This document shows, one piece after another, positions 33,882 to 41,990 of a stretch of 64,000 nucleotides of DNA. Position numbers and translations under genes: made by a program. The DNA lies in NCBI GenBank assembly GCA_017640665.1, contig JAEPQE010000002.1, positions 1 through 64,000 on the forward strand, given 5' to 3'. This DNA is from Balneolaceae bacterium (lineage in GTDB: Bacteria > Bacteroidota > Rhodothermia > Balneolales > Balneolaceae). The notes beneath the pieces were generated by a model. It saw only the letters and a list, made by a program, of their open reading frames with translations. It was not told the origin of the DNA and made no database searches. The first letter of the stretch is position 1; every line of letters starts with the position of its first letter.

Positions 33882-33915
33882 AAAAAAGCTTTCCATATAG
33901 GAAAGCTTTTTTTTT
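33882..33915 (+). terminator. Intrinsic terminator/attenuator after the first pilin gene
   Basis: A perfect 13-bp stem: AAAAAAGCTTTCC at 33882-33894 with GGAAAGCTTTTTT at 33900-33912, a 5-base loop, then more T. It lies within the operon, 24 bases before the second pilin gene. Partial read-through would give much pilin mRNA and little machinery mRNA. Confidence 0.88.
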
Positions 33916-33938
33916 ATCTAAACTAAAAGTCTATAAGT

Positions 33939-34304
33939 ATGGGGCAGCAACAATTACTTATGATGGTGCTGGTCTCGATAATAATCGGGCTTGCAACTAT
34001 ACTAGGCTTAGTTCTCTTTGAGAATTTCCGGGATGAATCTTTAAATGATATTATCAGGCAGGAAATGATGGAAGCTGCAAATTATGGTCAGGCGTACTAC
34101 AACAGGCCATCTGTGTTGGGTGGGGGTAGTAAAGATTTCTCAGGTATAAACATGGGGATAATCGCGCTTGATACTTTAACTACTATTTCAAGATTTGAAA
34201 TTACTGAAACTTCTCAGACTTACTTCAAAATCACAGCAGATCCGCTTAGCGGTCTTGATGATTTTACGATAGTTGTTTATAGTGATAGAGTTGAATGGGA
34301 ATAA
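33939..34304 (+). CDS. Second MGQQQ-type pilin-like protein (minor subunit)
   Basis: A 121-residue paralogue of the preceding pilin. It has the same start (MGQQQLLMMVLVSIIIGLA), a hydrophobic helix to about residue 26, then 'ANYGQAYYNRPSVLGGGSKDFSGI', matching the first pilin's 'AQGYFIKPAMLGGGGNDFTNI' in order and spacing. The C-terminal domain is shorter and ends 'TIVVYSDRVEWE'. A weaker ribosome site and its place after a terminator suggest lower abundance, perhaps as an initiating or tip subunit. It is 26 bases upstream of the platform protein gene. No Glu5 is present here either. Confidence 0.72.
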   Translation: MGQQQLLMMVLVSIIIGLATILGLVLFENFRDESLNDIIRQEMMEAANYGQAYYNRPSVLGGGSKDFSGINMGIIALDTLTTISRFEITETSQTYFKITADPLSGLDDFTIVVYSDRVEWE

Positions 34305-34330
34305 CACTTTTATAATTAATACCCTTTAAA

Positions 34331-35668
34331 ATGGCTCATTTTCGTTTAAAAGCAATATCAAAAACTGGTAAAACAGTTCAAACAGAGTTTGAGGCAGAAA
34401 ATAAAAAGGAAGCACAAGTTAAAGTAGATCGCCTCTCTAAAACAAATGGACTGAACATTCAATCCCTCGATCAAAAATCTTTATACGCTTATAAAGTAAA
34501 AAGACCCGGAAAGAAACCGGTAAATGGGGAGCAAGAAGCATATAATAAAGAAGAATTAGAGCGTGCACTTGTTAAACTTGGATACCAGGTTGTTAGCATT
34601 AACAAAAAGTGGTTCAATTTTAAAGGTGGAGTTCCAATGGATGAAGTTGTTTCATTCATTAGGATGTCGGCGGACCTCTTACGACAGCAGCTTACCTATG
34701 ATGAGATATTGAATCTACTTATTGAGGATTCGAGTAACAAGAGAATGAAAGAGGTTATTAAAGAAATTCAGAAGGATCTTAAGGATGGTAAAGAAGGTAC
34801 ACAGGTATATAGTAAACACGAACCGATATTTGGGAAATTCGCCGCTTATATGTTAAGTGTAGCATCTACCTCCGGTAATATGTCTCTGGTATTCGACAGC
34901 ACAGCAAAGTTTTTAGAAAGAGATGCGGAGTTTAAAAAGAACCTTCGTAAATCACTTATGATGCCAGCAGTTACTGTATTAGCAGTAATTGGGGTGATAC
35001 TTTTTTATGTGGGATATATATTTCCTTCAACAGCCGAGCTTTTCGTAGAAATGAATATCGCTCTTCCTCCAATGACTGCAGCAACATTGGATTTAAGTTA
35101 TTGGTTGGAAGATAACTGGATATATGTATTACTTGGCTTTCTTATTCCAATTTTGAGTTTTGTGGTCTTTGCAAAAACGGCGAAAGGAAAGCTTTTTATT
35201 GATAAATACATTATTCACATTCCTGTAATGGGAGATTTACTCCATAAAACCAGTATTGAGATTTTCTCACGAGTATTTTATACACTTTATAGTGGTTCTG
35301 GTCAAAATATCGAAGTAATAAAGGTTGCTTCAGAGGCTTGCAGAAATAAATATATCGAAAAGCAGATCAAAGAAGTGGCCATTAAGAAGATGTTGAAGGA
35401 TGGTGCTGGTTTGATAGAGTCTATGGAAGCAACAGGTGTTTTTCCTCATACAGCGATAAGCAGATTCAAATTAGGAGCTGAGTCGGGAGCTTTGCGCGAA
35501 AATGCAAAACAATTGGCAGAGTACTATGAAATTCAAACTACCTATAAAATGGGATCAGTTATAGATATGATAAATTTGTTTATTAATTTATTTATCATGG
35601 TATCTTTAATCGCAATAACAGTTGTTTCATCTGAATCAGCAACAATAAATCCTGGTAGCGCGCAGTAG
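34331..35668 (+). CDS. Pilus/type II secretion inner membrane platform protein (PilC/GspF family)
   Basis: A 445-residue protein. The first 110 residues contain two copies of the small module that normally occurs once in GspF/PilC ('FRLKAISKTGKTVQTEFEAE...' and 'EQEAYNKEELERALVKLGYQVVSI'). Two T2SSF domains follow: 'FIRMSADLLRQQLTYDEILNLL' (about 112-235) and 'IFSRVFYTLYSGSGQNIEVIKVA' (about 312-430), each with 'F' and 'G' landmarks. Three membrane segments are at about 212-235, 262-283 and 410-432. The protein anchors the assembly ATPase and rotates or levers subunits into the filament. It is the only platform protein in the window, so the second cluster might depend on it. Confidence 0.88.
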   Translation: MAHFRLKAISKTGKTVQTEFEAENKKEAQVKVDRLSKTNGLNIQSLDQKSLYAYKVKRPGKKPVNGEQEAYNKEELERALVKLGYQVVSINKKWFNFKGGVPMDEVVSFIRMSADLLRQQLTYDEILNLLIEDSSNKRMKEVIKEIQKDLKDGKEGTQVYSKHEPIFGKFAAYMLSVASTSGNMSLVFDSTAKFLERDAEFKKNLRKSLMMPAVTVLAVIGVILFYVGYIFPSTAELFVEMNIALPPMTAATLDLSYWLEDNWIYVLLGFLIPILSFVVFAKTAKGKLFIDKYIIHIPVMGDLLHKTSIEIFSRVFYTLYSGSGQNIEVIKVASEACRNKYIEKQIKEVAIKKMLKDGAGLIESMEATGVFPHTAISRFKLGAESGALRENAKQLAEYYEIQTTYKMGSVIDMINLFINLFIMVSLIAITVVSSESATINPGSAQ

Positions 35669-35675
35669 TAACTAA

Positions 35676-37451
35676 ATGGGAAAAATTAACATCAGGAGAC
35701 ATATTGGGGATATCCTTGTTAGCAAGGGTGTTGTTACTGATGAACAGTTACAAAATGCGTTAACAATCTTAGAGGAAGAACCCCAAAACAGTTCAAGAAG
35801 ATTAGGGCAGATTTTATATCAGGAGATTGGGTTGAACAGGCATTTAATAATGCGAGAGATTTCTCAGATTTATGCCTTCCGTGAAGTTTTACCAGAAACA
35901 GAAGTGGTCCCCGATGATATCATAGATCATATAAAAAAGAATGTAGAGGAATTACCTGAAGAAGTAATTGATGATCTTGTTCATCACAAAGCAATTCCCT
36001 ACCAAAGAACTAATGGATCTCTTACTATTGCGGCTGCTGATCCTTCAGATCCTAATATCCAGACCATAATTAACAGGCTTACCTTTAAGCAAACTGAACT
36101 AGTTTACTGCAATTACGAACTCGTAGACCAGATTTTGTCTAAGGTTTACGAACAGAAAAATGAGTTTCTGGATCTCCTAGAAGAAATCGATTACGAAGAG
36201 CCTCAGATTGAGCAGGGAGAAGAGGAAATAAATGAAGAAGAGATTGATGCTGAGATTAACCAAAGTATGCTTAACTCTTTGGTTGAAGGAATGCTTGTTG
36301 AGTCTGTGCGGCAAGGGGTTAGTGATTTACATATCATACCCAGTGGACCTGCAACTACCGATATCCGTTTCAGGATTGATGGTAAGCTTCAATTATGGTA
36401 TCAGCAAAAGAATGTTAAGCCAGAAGCTATTTCTGCGGTCATAAAAGATAAAACCAGAAATGTGGATCGTTTCGAGCGCGACTCATCTCAGGATGGATTT
36501 ATTCAGCGGCAGATCGATGGGTATAATATCCGATACAGGGTGTCAATCATGCCAATTGTTGGTAATCAATACGATCGCAAGTTTGAGTCGATTGTAATTC
36601 GAATCCTGGATGATAGAAAAGTAATCCGTGATTTAGACTTACTAGGTCTCCAAAAAAATGCGAAAGACAGTTTTGTAAAGTCCATTACACAGCCATCGGG
36701 AATTGTAATTATTACCGGACCAACAGGTAGTGGTAAGTCAACTACTCTTGTAGCTGCATTATATTCTGTAATAGACCCCACAAAGAATGTACTTACTATT
36801 GAAGAACCTGTTGAGTATATCATTGAAGGAGCCAGACAGCTTAAAATAAGTCATACAATGACCTTCGACCAAAGTATCAGAGGGATTCTTAGGCATGATC
36901 CAGATATTGTTCTTGTGGGAGAGATGCGTGATTTGAAAACAGCTAGTGTAGCGATTAAGCTCGCGAATACTGGTCACCTTACCTTTTCAACTCTTCACAC
37001 TAATGATGCTCCTAGTGCGGTTTCCCGTCTGTTTAAAATGGGAATAGAGCCGTTCCTTATCGCAAACGCTGTAAACCTTGTAATGGCTCAACGTTTAATC
37101 AGAAGGCTTTGCAAAGAATGTAAAGAAGAATTTACTCCACACCCGGAAGTAGCCCGAGGAATTGGTTTTACTGAAGAAGAGATTGAAACAACTACTTTTT
37201 TCAAAGCAGTTGGTTGTGAGGTATGTGGAGATACTGGTTTTAAGGGAAGATCAGCAATACATGAAGCTTTGTATTTTTCAAAAGAAATGAAACAGTTGAT
37301 TCTTGATGCCGGGGATGATATTGATGAAGGTGCAATAAAAGAACTTGCTATGAAACAAGGTATGTTAACGTTAAGAGGGTCGGGACGTGAACGAATAAAA
37401 GAAGGGATTTCGACCATTGAAGAAATAATCGCAGCTACAATTGAAGATTAG
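35676..37451 (+). CDS. Pilus extension ATPase (PilB/GspE family) with MshEN-type N-terminal domain
   Basis: A 591-residue hexameric motor. Residues about 4-160 form an MshEN/T2SSE_N region ('IGDILVSKGVVTDEQLQNAL', 'RRLGQILYQEIGLNRHLIMREI'), which in related ATPases can bind cyclic di-GMP; the first motif has His in place of the usual Arg. The core has Walker A GPTGSGKSTT (about 348-357), an Asp-box-like 'IEEPVEY', Walker B 'DPDIVLVGEMRD' (about 407) and the His box 'GHLTFSTLHTNDA'. A zinc knuckle uses two CxxC pairs, 'CKEC' and 'CEVC'. It powers assembly of the MGQQQ pilins together with the platform protein 7 bases upstream. All motor motifs are intact. Confidence 0.93.
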   Translation: MGKINIRRHIGDILVSKGVVTDEQLQNALTILEEEPQNSSRRLGQILYQEIGLNRHLIMREISQIYAFREVLPETEVVPDDIIDHIKKNVEELPEEVIDDLVHHKAIPYQRTNGSLTIAAADPSDPNIQTIINRLTFKQTELVYCNYELVDQILSKVYEQKNEFLDLLEEIDYEEPQIEQGEEEINEEEIDAEINQSMLNSLVEGMLVESVRQGVSDLHIIPSGPATTDIRFRIDGKLQLWYQQKNVKPEAISAVIKDKTRNVDRFERDSSQDGFIQRQIDGYNIRYRVSIMPIVGNQYDRKFESIVIRILDDRKVIRDLDLLGLQKNAKDSFVKSITQPSGIVIITGPTGSGKSTTLVAALYSVIDPTKNVLTIEEPVEYIIEGARQLKISHTMTFDQSIRGILRHDPDIVLVGEMRDLKTASVAIKLANTGHLTFSTLHTNDAPSAVSRLFKMGIEPFLIANAVNLVMAQRLIRRLCKECKEEFTPHPEVARGIGFTEEEIETTTFFKAVGCEVCGDTGFKGRSAIHEALYFSKEMKQLILDAGDDIDEGAIKELAMKQGMLTLRGSGRERIKEGISTIEEIIAATIED

Positions 37452-37525
37452 AATCTTCATAAAAGTTGTTTTTAACCATGATTTTAAACCATATTTAAGC
37501 GCTTTAGGAAATACAGAGGTTGTAT

Positions 37526-38029
37526 ATGAGTACAGATAATGATTCTTCGGGTGATCTAATGTCAGATCACATAAAAAAGTTTTTGAAGGAACCGCCACTT
37601 CTTCTAAAAAATTTCCATTATGAGGATGTATTGGAGTTTTTAGAATTAGGAATTGAAGAGCGTTTTCAATCTGATGATATTATTTTAAACGAATCAGAAT
37701 ATGTTAATTCAGCTTATTTAGTGGCCGAAGGAAAAGTAGCCATCTGGAAAGATAATATTCAACTAGCTACGCTTTCGGACGGGAATTTTTTGGGAGAAGC
37801 GTTCTTATTTAGTAAGAACAATAGAATGGCTAAAGTAACAGCTGAAGGAAATTGTGTGCTTTTAAGATATGAGCGGTATGAAGCTTTGAATTTTTTCAGA
37901 AAAAAGCCCGAAAAATTGTTTAATATTTTTACTAAAAATATCATCGAAATACAGCAAAGAAAAATTAGTAACATGAATGTACAGTTGTTAAATCTTAAAA
38001 AGAGATTACTCAACGACTCTAATTGGTAA
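37526..38029 (+). CDS. Cyclic nucleotide-binding domain protein
   Basis: 167 residues from the ATG at 37526, which has AGAGG upstream (a TTG at 37520 is less likely). The central 110 residues are a cNMP-binding beta-barrel: 'DIILNESEYVNSAYLVAEGKVAIWKD', then 'LSDGNFLGEAFLFSKNNRMAKVTAEGNCVLLRY', where G-x-x-x-G-E is the phosphate-binding cassette; the Arg that usually follows is displaced, so ligand binding is uncertain. There is no helix-turn-helix, so it is not a CRP-type transcription factor. Its place between extension and PilT-like ATPases suggests that it regulates one of the motors through protein contact. Confidence 0.85.
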   Translation: MSTDNDSSGDLMSDHIKKFLKEPPLLLKNFHYEDVLEFLELGIEERFQSDDIILNESEYVNSAYLVAEGKVAIWKDNIQLATLSDGNFLGEAFLFSKNNRMAKVTAEGNCVLLRYERYEALNFFRKKPEKLFNIFTKNIIEIQQRKISNMNVQLLNLKKRLLNDSNW

Positions 38030-38123
38030 AATCGACTGATTAGATTTATTCTTTTTTAATAATTTTTCGTAACAAAATACTTCCTTTTTAATCTATTATG
38101 TCCATCTAATAGGTGGATACTAC

Positions 38124-39365
38124 ATGGCGGCAATAGATCTAGATAAAATTTCGGGGCTAACTCAGCCTTTAATACAGCGCATACCTAAAACTGCGCGTGG
38201 AATTGATCTGCACAAAAGAATCGGCGATTTAATTGAAGAAGCAGATATAAGTTTAAGGGTGGATTTAAAAGAAATTCTGGACGCATTCCTGCTCAATATG
38301 ATTAAAATCAACGCTTCGGATATTGACCTTGGTGGACCAGGTTGTGCCGGAAGAGTATGGTATAGGGTGTTTGGGGATAAAAGCCCTCTTAAAATGCCTA
38401 AGAAATTACCTGTTATTGAAACCGATATTTTGTTGCATAATATACTTCTAAGTACTCAAAGGGATGTTTTATTGAATGAAAAAAATCTGGATTTTTCTTA
38501 CTCAGTGAATCTATCTGCAGATAAAACACAGCGTTTTCGAGCCGATATGTACTTCGATCTGGATCATCTCGGACTTAATATGCGGAAGATTGATAATACA
38601 ATACGGCCATTTAAATCATTAGGAGTACATGCAGAAGCCGCTAAAGCAGTAAGTCTTAAATATTATAAATATGGATTAACACTTGTTACAGGAATTACTG
38701 GTTCGGGTAAATCATCCACATTAGATACTATTATTGATGCAAATAATAGAACTGTAGACTCCCATATTGTAATTATTGCTTCTCCGGTTGAATTAATTCA
38801 TGAACCAATTCGGTCTGTTGTACGCCATAGAGAAGTAGGAACGGATGTGCTTTCCTTTAAAGATGGAGCAATTCAAGCGTTACGTCAAGATCCTGATATC
38901 ATTGTAATTGGAGAGCTCAGAGATCCTGAAACAATAATGACAGCTCTGGAAATTACAGATTCGGGTCATAAAACTTTCGGCACACTTCATACATCGTCAG
39001 CTATGGAAAGTATTGAAAGGATTCTTGGAGAAATGCCGTCTGAAGAACAAAACAGGGTGCGTGCAAGATTGGCTGATGTTTTGACATGTGTTATAAGTCA
39101 GAAACTGGTGCCAAGTCTGGATGGCAAACGTGTATTAGCAAAAGAAGTATTATTGGCTAATTCCTCTGTAAGGGCTGCAATCCGAAACAATAATATTGGT
39201 GAAATTTATCAAATGTTGATGGAAGGCCGGGACAGGGGCATGAATACTATGGAACAGGATTTAAAAAGATTATACGATGAGGGTAAGATTTCTAAAGAAT
39301 CTGCCTTAAATTATGCGAACAATAAAACAAAAATGCTTCAGCTTTTTAGTGAGGTTACCTATTAG
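38124..39365 (+). CDS. pilT: PilT/PilU-family ATPase (pilus retraction type)
   Basis: A 413-residue motor. It has an atypical N-terminal domain of about 110 residues with 'IKINASDIDLGGPGCAGRVWYRV' (the PilT 'ASDLHL' equivalent), Walker A GITGSGKSST (190-199), Walker B 'DPDIIVIGELRDPETI', His box 'GHKTFGTLHTSSA' and the C-terminal 'RAAIRNNNIGEIYQML', corresponding to PilT's AIRNLIRE helix. The usual Asp box 'IEDPIE' is changed to 'IASPVE', losing the acidic pair, which may lower or alter ATPase activity. A ribosome site AGGTGG lies at 38111-38116. Its presence argues that this is a retractable pilus and not a pure secretion system. Confidence 0.88.
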   Translation: MAAIDLDKISGLTQPLIQRIPKTARGIDLHKRIGDLIEEADISLRVDLKEILDAFLLNMIKINASDIDLGGPGCAGRVWYRVFGDKSPLKMPKKLPVIETDILLHNILLSTQRDVLLNEKNLDFSYSVNLSADKTQRFRADMYFDLDHLGLNMRKIDNTIRPFKSLGVHAEAAKAVSLKYYKYGLTLVTGITGSGKSSTLDTIIDANNRTVDSHIVIIASPVELIHEPIRSVVRHREVGTDVLSFKDGAIQALRQDPDIIVIGELRDPETIMTALEITDSGHKTFGTLHTSSAMESIERILGEMPSEEQNRVRARLADVLTCVISQKLVPSLDGKRVLAKEVLLANSSVRAAIRNNNIGEIYQMLMEGRDRGMNTMEQDLKRLYDEGKISKESALNYANNKTKMLQLFSEVTY

Positions 39366-39372
39366 TTACTGA

Positions 39373-41130
39373 ATGGCATCTGGAAAGCATCATATCGGTA
39401 TTGCCTTAGACAACGACTCTTTGAAAGTTGCTGTAATAGGTGTGCATAACAAAAAAATTGTTCTGCAAAGACTTGATAAATATACGTTAATCAAGCCAAT
39501 TGAAAGAGACACTGAGGTTGGAAAACAGAACGAGGACATTTTTGGAGAACTTGAAGATTCTTTGGCAGATGATTCAGTATTCGATTTAGATTTAGAAGCT
39601 TCGCTTGAAGAAGATGCTATAAACGAAGAACTTGAAGATCTTAAACTTGACGAAGAAATTCTGGGAGATCTTGGAGATGATATAGATCTGGAATTGGAGG
39701 ATTTAGAACAGGGAGAGGAGGACTTAGTTGACGTTGATATGGTCGATGAGGCCTCAGCTCCCGCAAGTAACGAGATGTTGCTTTATAATATCCTTACTTC
39801 AATCGATTCTAAAAAAGCTAATTTAGGTCTCAATATCTCTGCCGGAGTAGCTATCTATCAAATCCTGAAAGACGTTGATTTTAATGAAGTAAAAAAGAAA
39901 GACCTTCAAATTATTATCGATGATCGTTTAGAGTCGCTTCATGGCTCTCCAAAAGGAGATGATTATTACTCATATGGAGTAAGAGATGATGGTGCTCTTT
40001 TATTATGCTCAATTGATGAAGAACCACAACTTATTCAGCTTGTTAATACCACATTACCCTTATATAGGGGTAAGCTTACCGTAAAAGAAGTTCTGCCTGA
40101 TGAAACATTACTACTTGGACTAATCAGAGCTAATTACGAACTGGAAGATGGCGGAATTACCTGTATACTTCAGTTTTCTGACTTGAACTGTCGGGTACTC
40201 TTTTTAAAGGGTACAAATCTTTGGTTAGTTTCTCCTATAATTACAGAAGGTACCCGATCCAGAAAGTTTCTGAATACTGTTTTTAGTAAAATTCTTTTTC
40301 AACTTGATACAGGTGAAGTACCAAATCTAGATCGTCTTGTTATTTGTAATAACTCCCTGGGAGAAGAAGCGACATCCTTTTTTCAGGAGCGATTTCCAGA
40401 TGTTGAAGTTAGTGATTTTACATTTTCGGATGAGTTTCTTGACCCAGGAGAATACACAAATGATTCTTTAGCACCATTTACTACTGCCATTGGTACAGCA
40501 TGGTCAACTTCTGGTTTTGAAAAGAAACATTTGCCAGGTATTTCTTTTGTCCCAAAATATGTAGTAGATCGTCAAAAAATATTTAAGCTCGAATGGCATG
40601 GGTTTCTTCTTCTGTTTTTTATTATGATTTCTTTTCCAATTATTGACACATTACGGCAAAATGCAAGTGCACAGATTGATTCTTTAGAGAATGAAATTTC
40701 TTTACTAGACACTCAAATCAACTCATTTTCTCAAACAGTAAATAACTACAATAGAATCAGCAACGAGTTAGCTCAAATTCAGGATAAGCTTGAATTAATG
40801 AACACGCTTTCAGAAAACTCAATTACATGGACGACTAATTTGGATTTGATTAATCGTGGAATAGATGAGATTGGCGGTGTTTGGTTAACTTCGTTTTCGG
40901 TAGGAGATGAGCTAAATACTTTACAACTGCAAGGAATTGCTCGATATAGAAACAGAATACCTCTTGTTGCAGAGTTGTTTGCCGAAGCCACATTATTAAA
41001 TGTATCCGCAGCGGAGATTAGAGGAGAAGAGGTGTATACATTCAGCTATTCTGTCGAAAAAATTGTTGCGGATGAGGCTGTGTATACTCCGGACAACTTA
41101 AAAGGATTGGGAGATCTCACCGGGAATTAA
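39373..41130 (+). CDS. PilM-PilN-like fusion, inner membrane assembly component
   Basis: A 585-residue protein. The N-terminal part begins 'HHIGIALDNDSLKVAVIG', the first strands of an actin-like PilM/GspL domain. Residues about 52-140 are an acidic insertion made largely of Asp, Glu and Leu. The domain resumes at 'LLYNILTSIDSKKANLGLNIS' and continues to about 395. A single membrane helix (about 405-426) is followed by a coiled coil ('IDSLENEISLLDTQINSF') and a ferredoxin-like PilN domain ('GVWLTSFSVGDELNTLQLQGIARYRN'). In T4P, PilM and PilN are separate; here they are one chain linking cytoplasm to periplasm. The stop overlaps the next start by one base. Confidence 0.8.
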   Translation: MASGKHHIGIALDNDSLKVAVIGVHNKKIVLQRLDKYTLIKPIERDTEVGKQNEDIFGELEDSLADDSVFDLDLEASLEEDAINEELEDLKLDEEILGDLGDDIDLELEDLEQGEEDLVDVDMVDEASAPASNEMLLYNILTSIDSKKANLGLNISAGVAIYQILKDVDFNEVKKKDLQIIIDDRLESLHGSPKGDDYYSYGVRDDGALLLCSIDEEPQLIQLVNTTLPLYRGKLTVKEVLPDETLLLGLIRANYELEDGGITCILQFSDLNCRVLFLKGTNLWLVSPIITEGTRSRKFLNTVFSKILFQLDTGEVPNLDRLVICNNSLGEEATSFFQERFPDVEVSDFTFSDEFLDPGEYTNDSLAPFTTAIGTAWSTSGFEKKHLPGISFVPKYVVDRQKIFKLEWHGFLLLFFIMISFPIIDTLRQNASAQIDSLENEISLLDTQINSFSQTVNNYNRISNELAQIQDKLELMNTLSENSITWTTNLDLINRGIDEIGGVWLTSFSVGDELNTLQLQGIARYRNRIPLVAELFAEATLLNVSAAEIRGEEVYTFSYSVEKIVADEAVYTPDNLKGLGDLTGN

Positions 41131-41990
41131 TGTCATACGCTGTACGAAATACCATCATTCTGTTAGTTACCCTTTTTCTAATTGCTGGTTCGGGATTGGG
41201 GTATACAAAGTTTTATCTGGAAGGTGAGATTACATCTTTACAAGAAGAAGTGAACCGTAAACAGCAAGATTTAAACTCAAAGCAAAACATTAACAATGAG
41301 TTTACTGAGTTAAATGAGCGGTATCAAACGGCTTTGCAAGTTATTGAAAATTACGATAAAGCACTTTATTTATCTAATAAGCCGGATGATGTATATGATT
41401 TTCTAAACACGATTAATGAAGATGGTGGAAATCAAATATTTTTTGATTTTATATACTCTGATTCAATACCAGATAATCAATATGGAATAATAAACTCTTC
41501 TATATCCGGCTTTGGAGAATATGACGCACTAATGAGTTTTATCAATAAGATTGAAAACAGTCAATTACTAAATAAAATCAACGATGTAACTATTTCTCCC
41601 GGACGCCAGGATGACGGTGAGAACAGTGTAACTTTCTCGTTTGGAATGGAAAGCTACTACGAAAAAACTCAGCTCTTTGATTCTACAAGTCTTGGTGTTA
41701 GAATAGTTGAAAATCAAAACCTGTCTTCTTTTAATCCTTTATATCCACTAATTCAAAGCTCACTCCCACCTAACGAAGAAGGATTAGTCTCAGTACAGTC
41801 TGCAAGAATCGTAGGAATTACAGCAAACAGAGTATTTTTGAGTCAGGGTGGTAGAGTAGTTTCACTTAAAGTTGGTGACCGAGTTTATCTGGGTTATCTT
41901 TCTTCTATTGATTTAGAGAATAAGACGGCTACATTTGAATTAAACCTTGGCGGCATTCAAGAAGTTATTACCCTGGAGGTGGTTCGATGA
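41130..41990 (+). CDS. PilO-like inner membrane protein with a C-terminal PilP/GspC-like domain
   Basis: A 286-residue protein: a membrane helix at about 9-28, then a coiled coil ('GEITSLQEEVNRKQQDLNSKQ'), a PilO-type ferredoxin-like domain ('FDFIYSDSIPDNQYGIINSSISGFGEYDALMSF', residues about 108-190, read in pieces) and, from about 225, a small beta domain 'VQSARIVGITANRVFLSQGG' and onward resembling PilP or the GspC homology region that contacts the secretin. This would combine PilO and PilP. It overlaps the previous gene by one base and the secretin gene by four (ATGA), so stoichiometric production is likely. Confidence 0.78.
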   Translation: MSYAVRNTIILLVTLFLIAGSGLGYTKFYLEGEITSLQEEVNRKQQDLNSKQNINNEFTELNERYQTALQVIENYDKALYLSNKPDDVYDFLNTINEDGGNQIFFDFIYSDSIPDNQYGIINSSISGFGEYDALMSFINKIENSQLLNKINDVTISPGRQDDGENSVTFSFGMESYYEKTQLFDSTSLGVRIVENQNLSSFNPLYPLIQSSLPPNEEGLVSVQSARIVGITANRVFLSQGGRVVSLKVGDRVYLGYLSSIDLENKTATFELNLGGIQEVITLEVVR

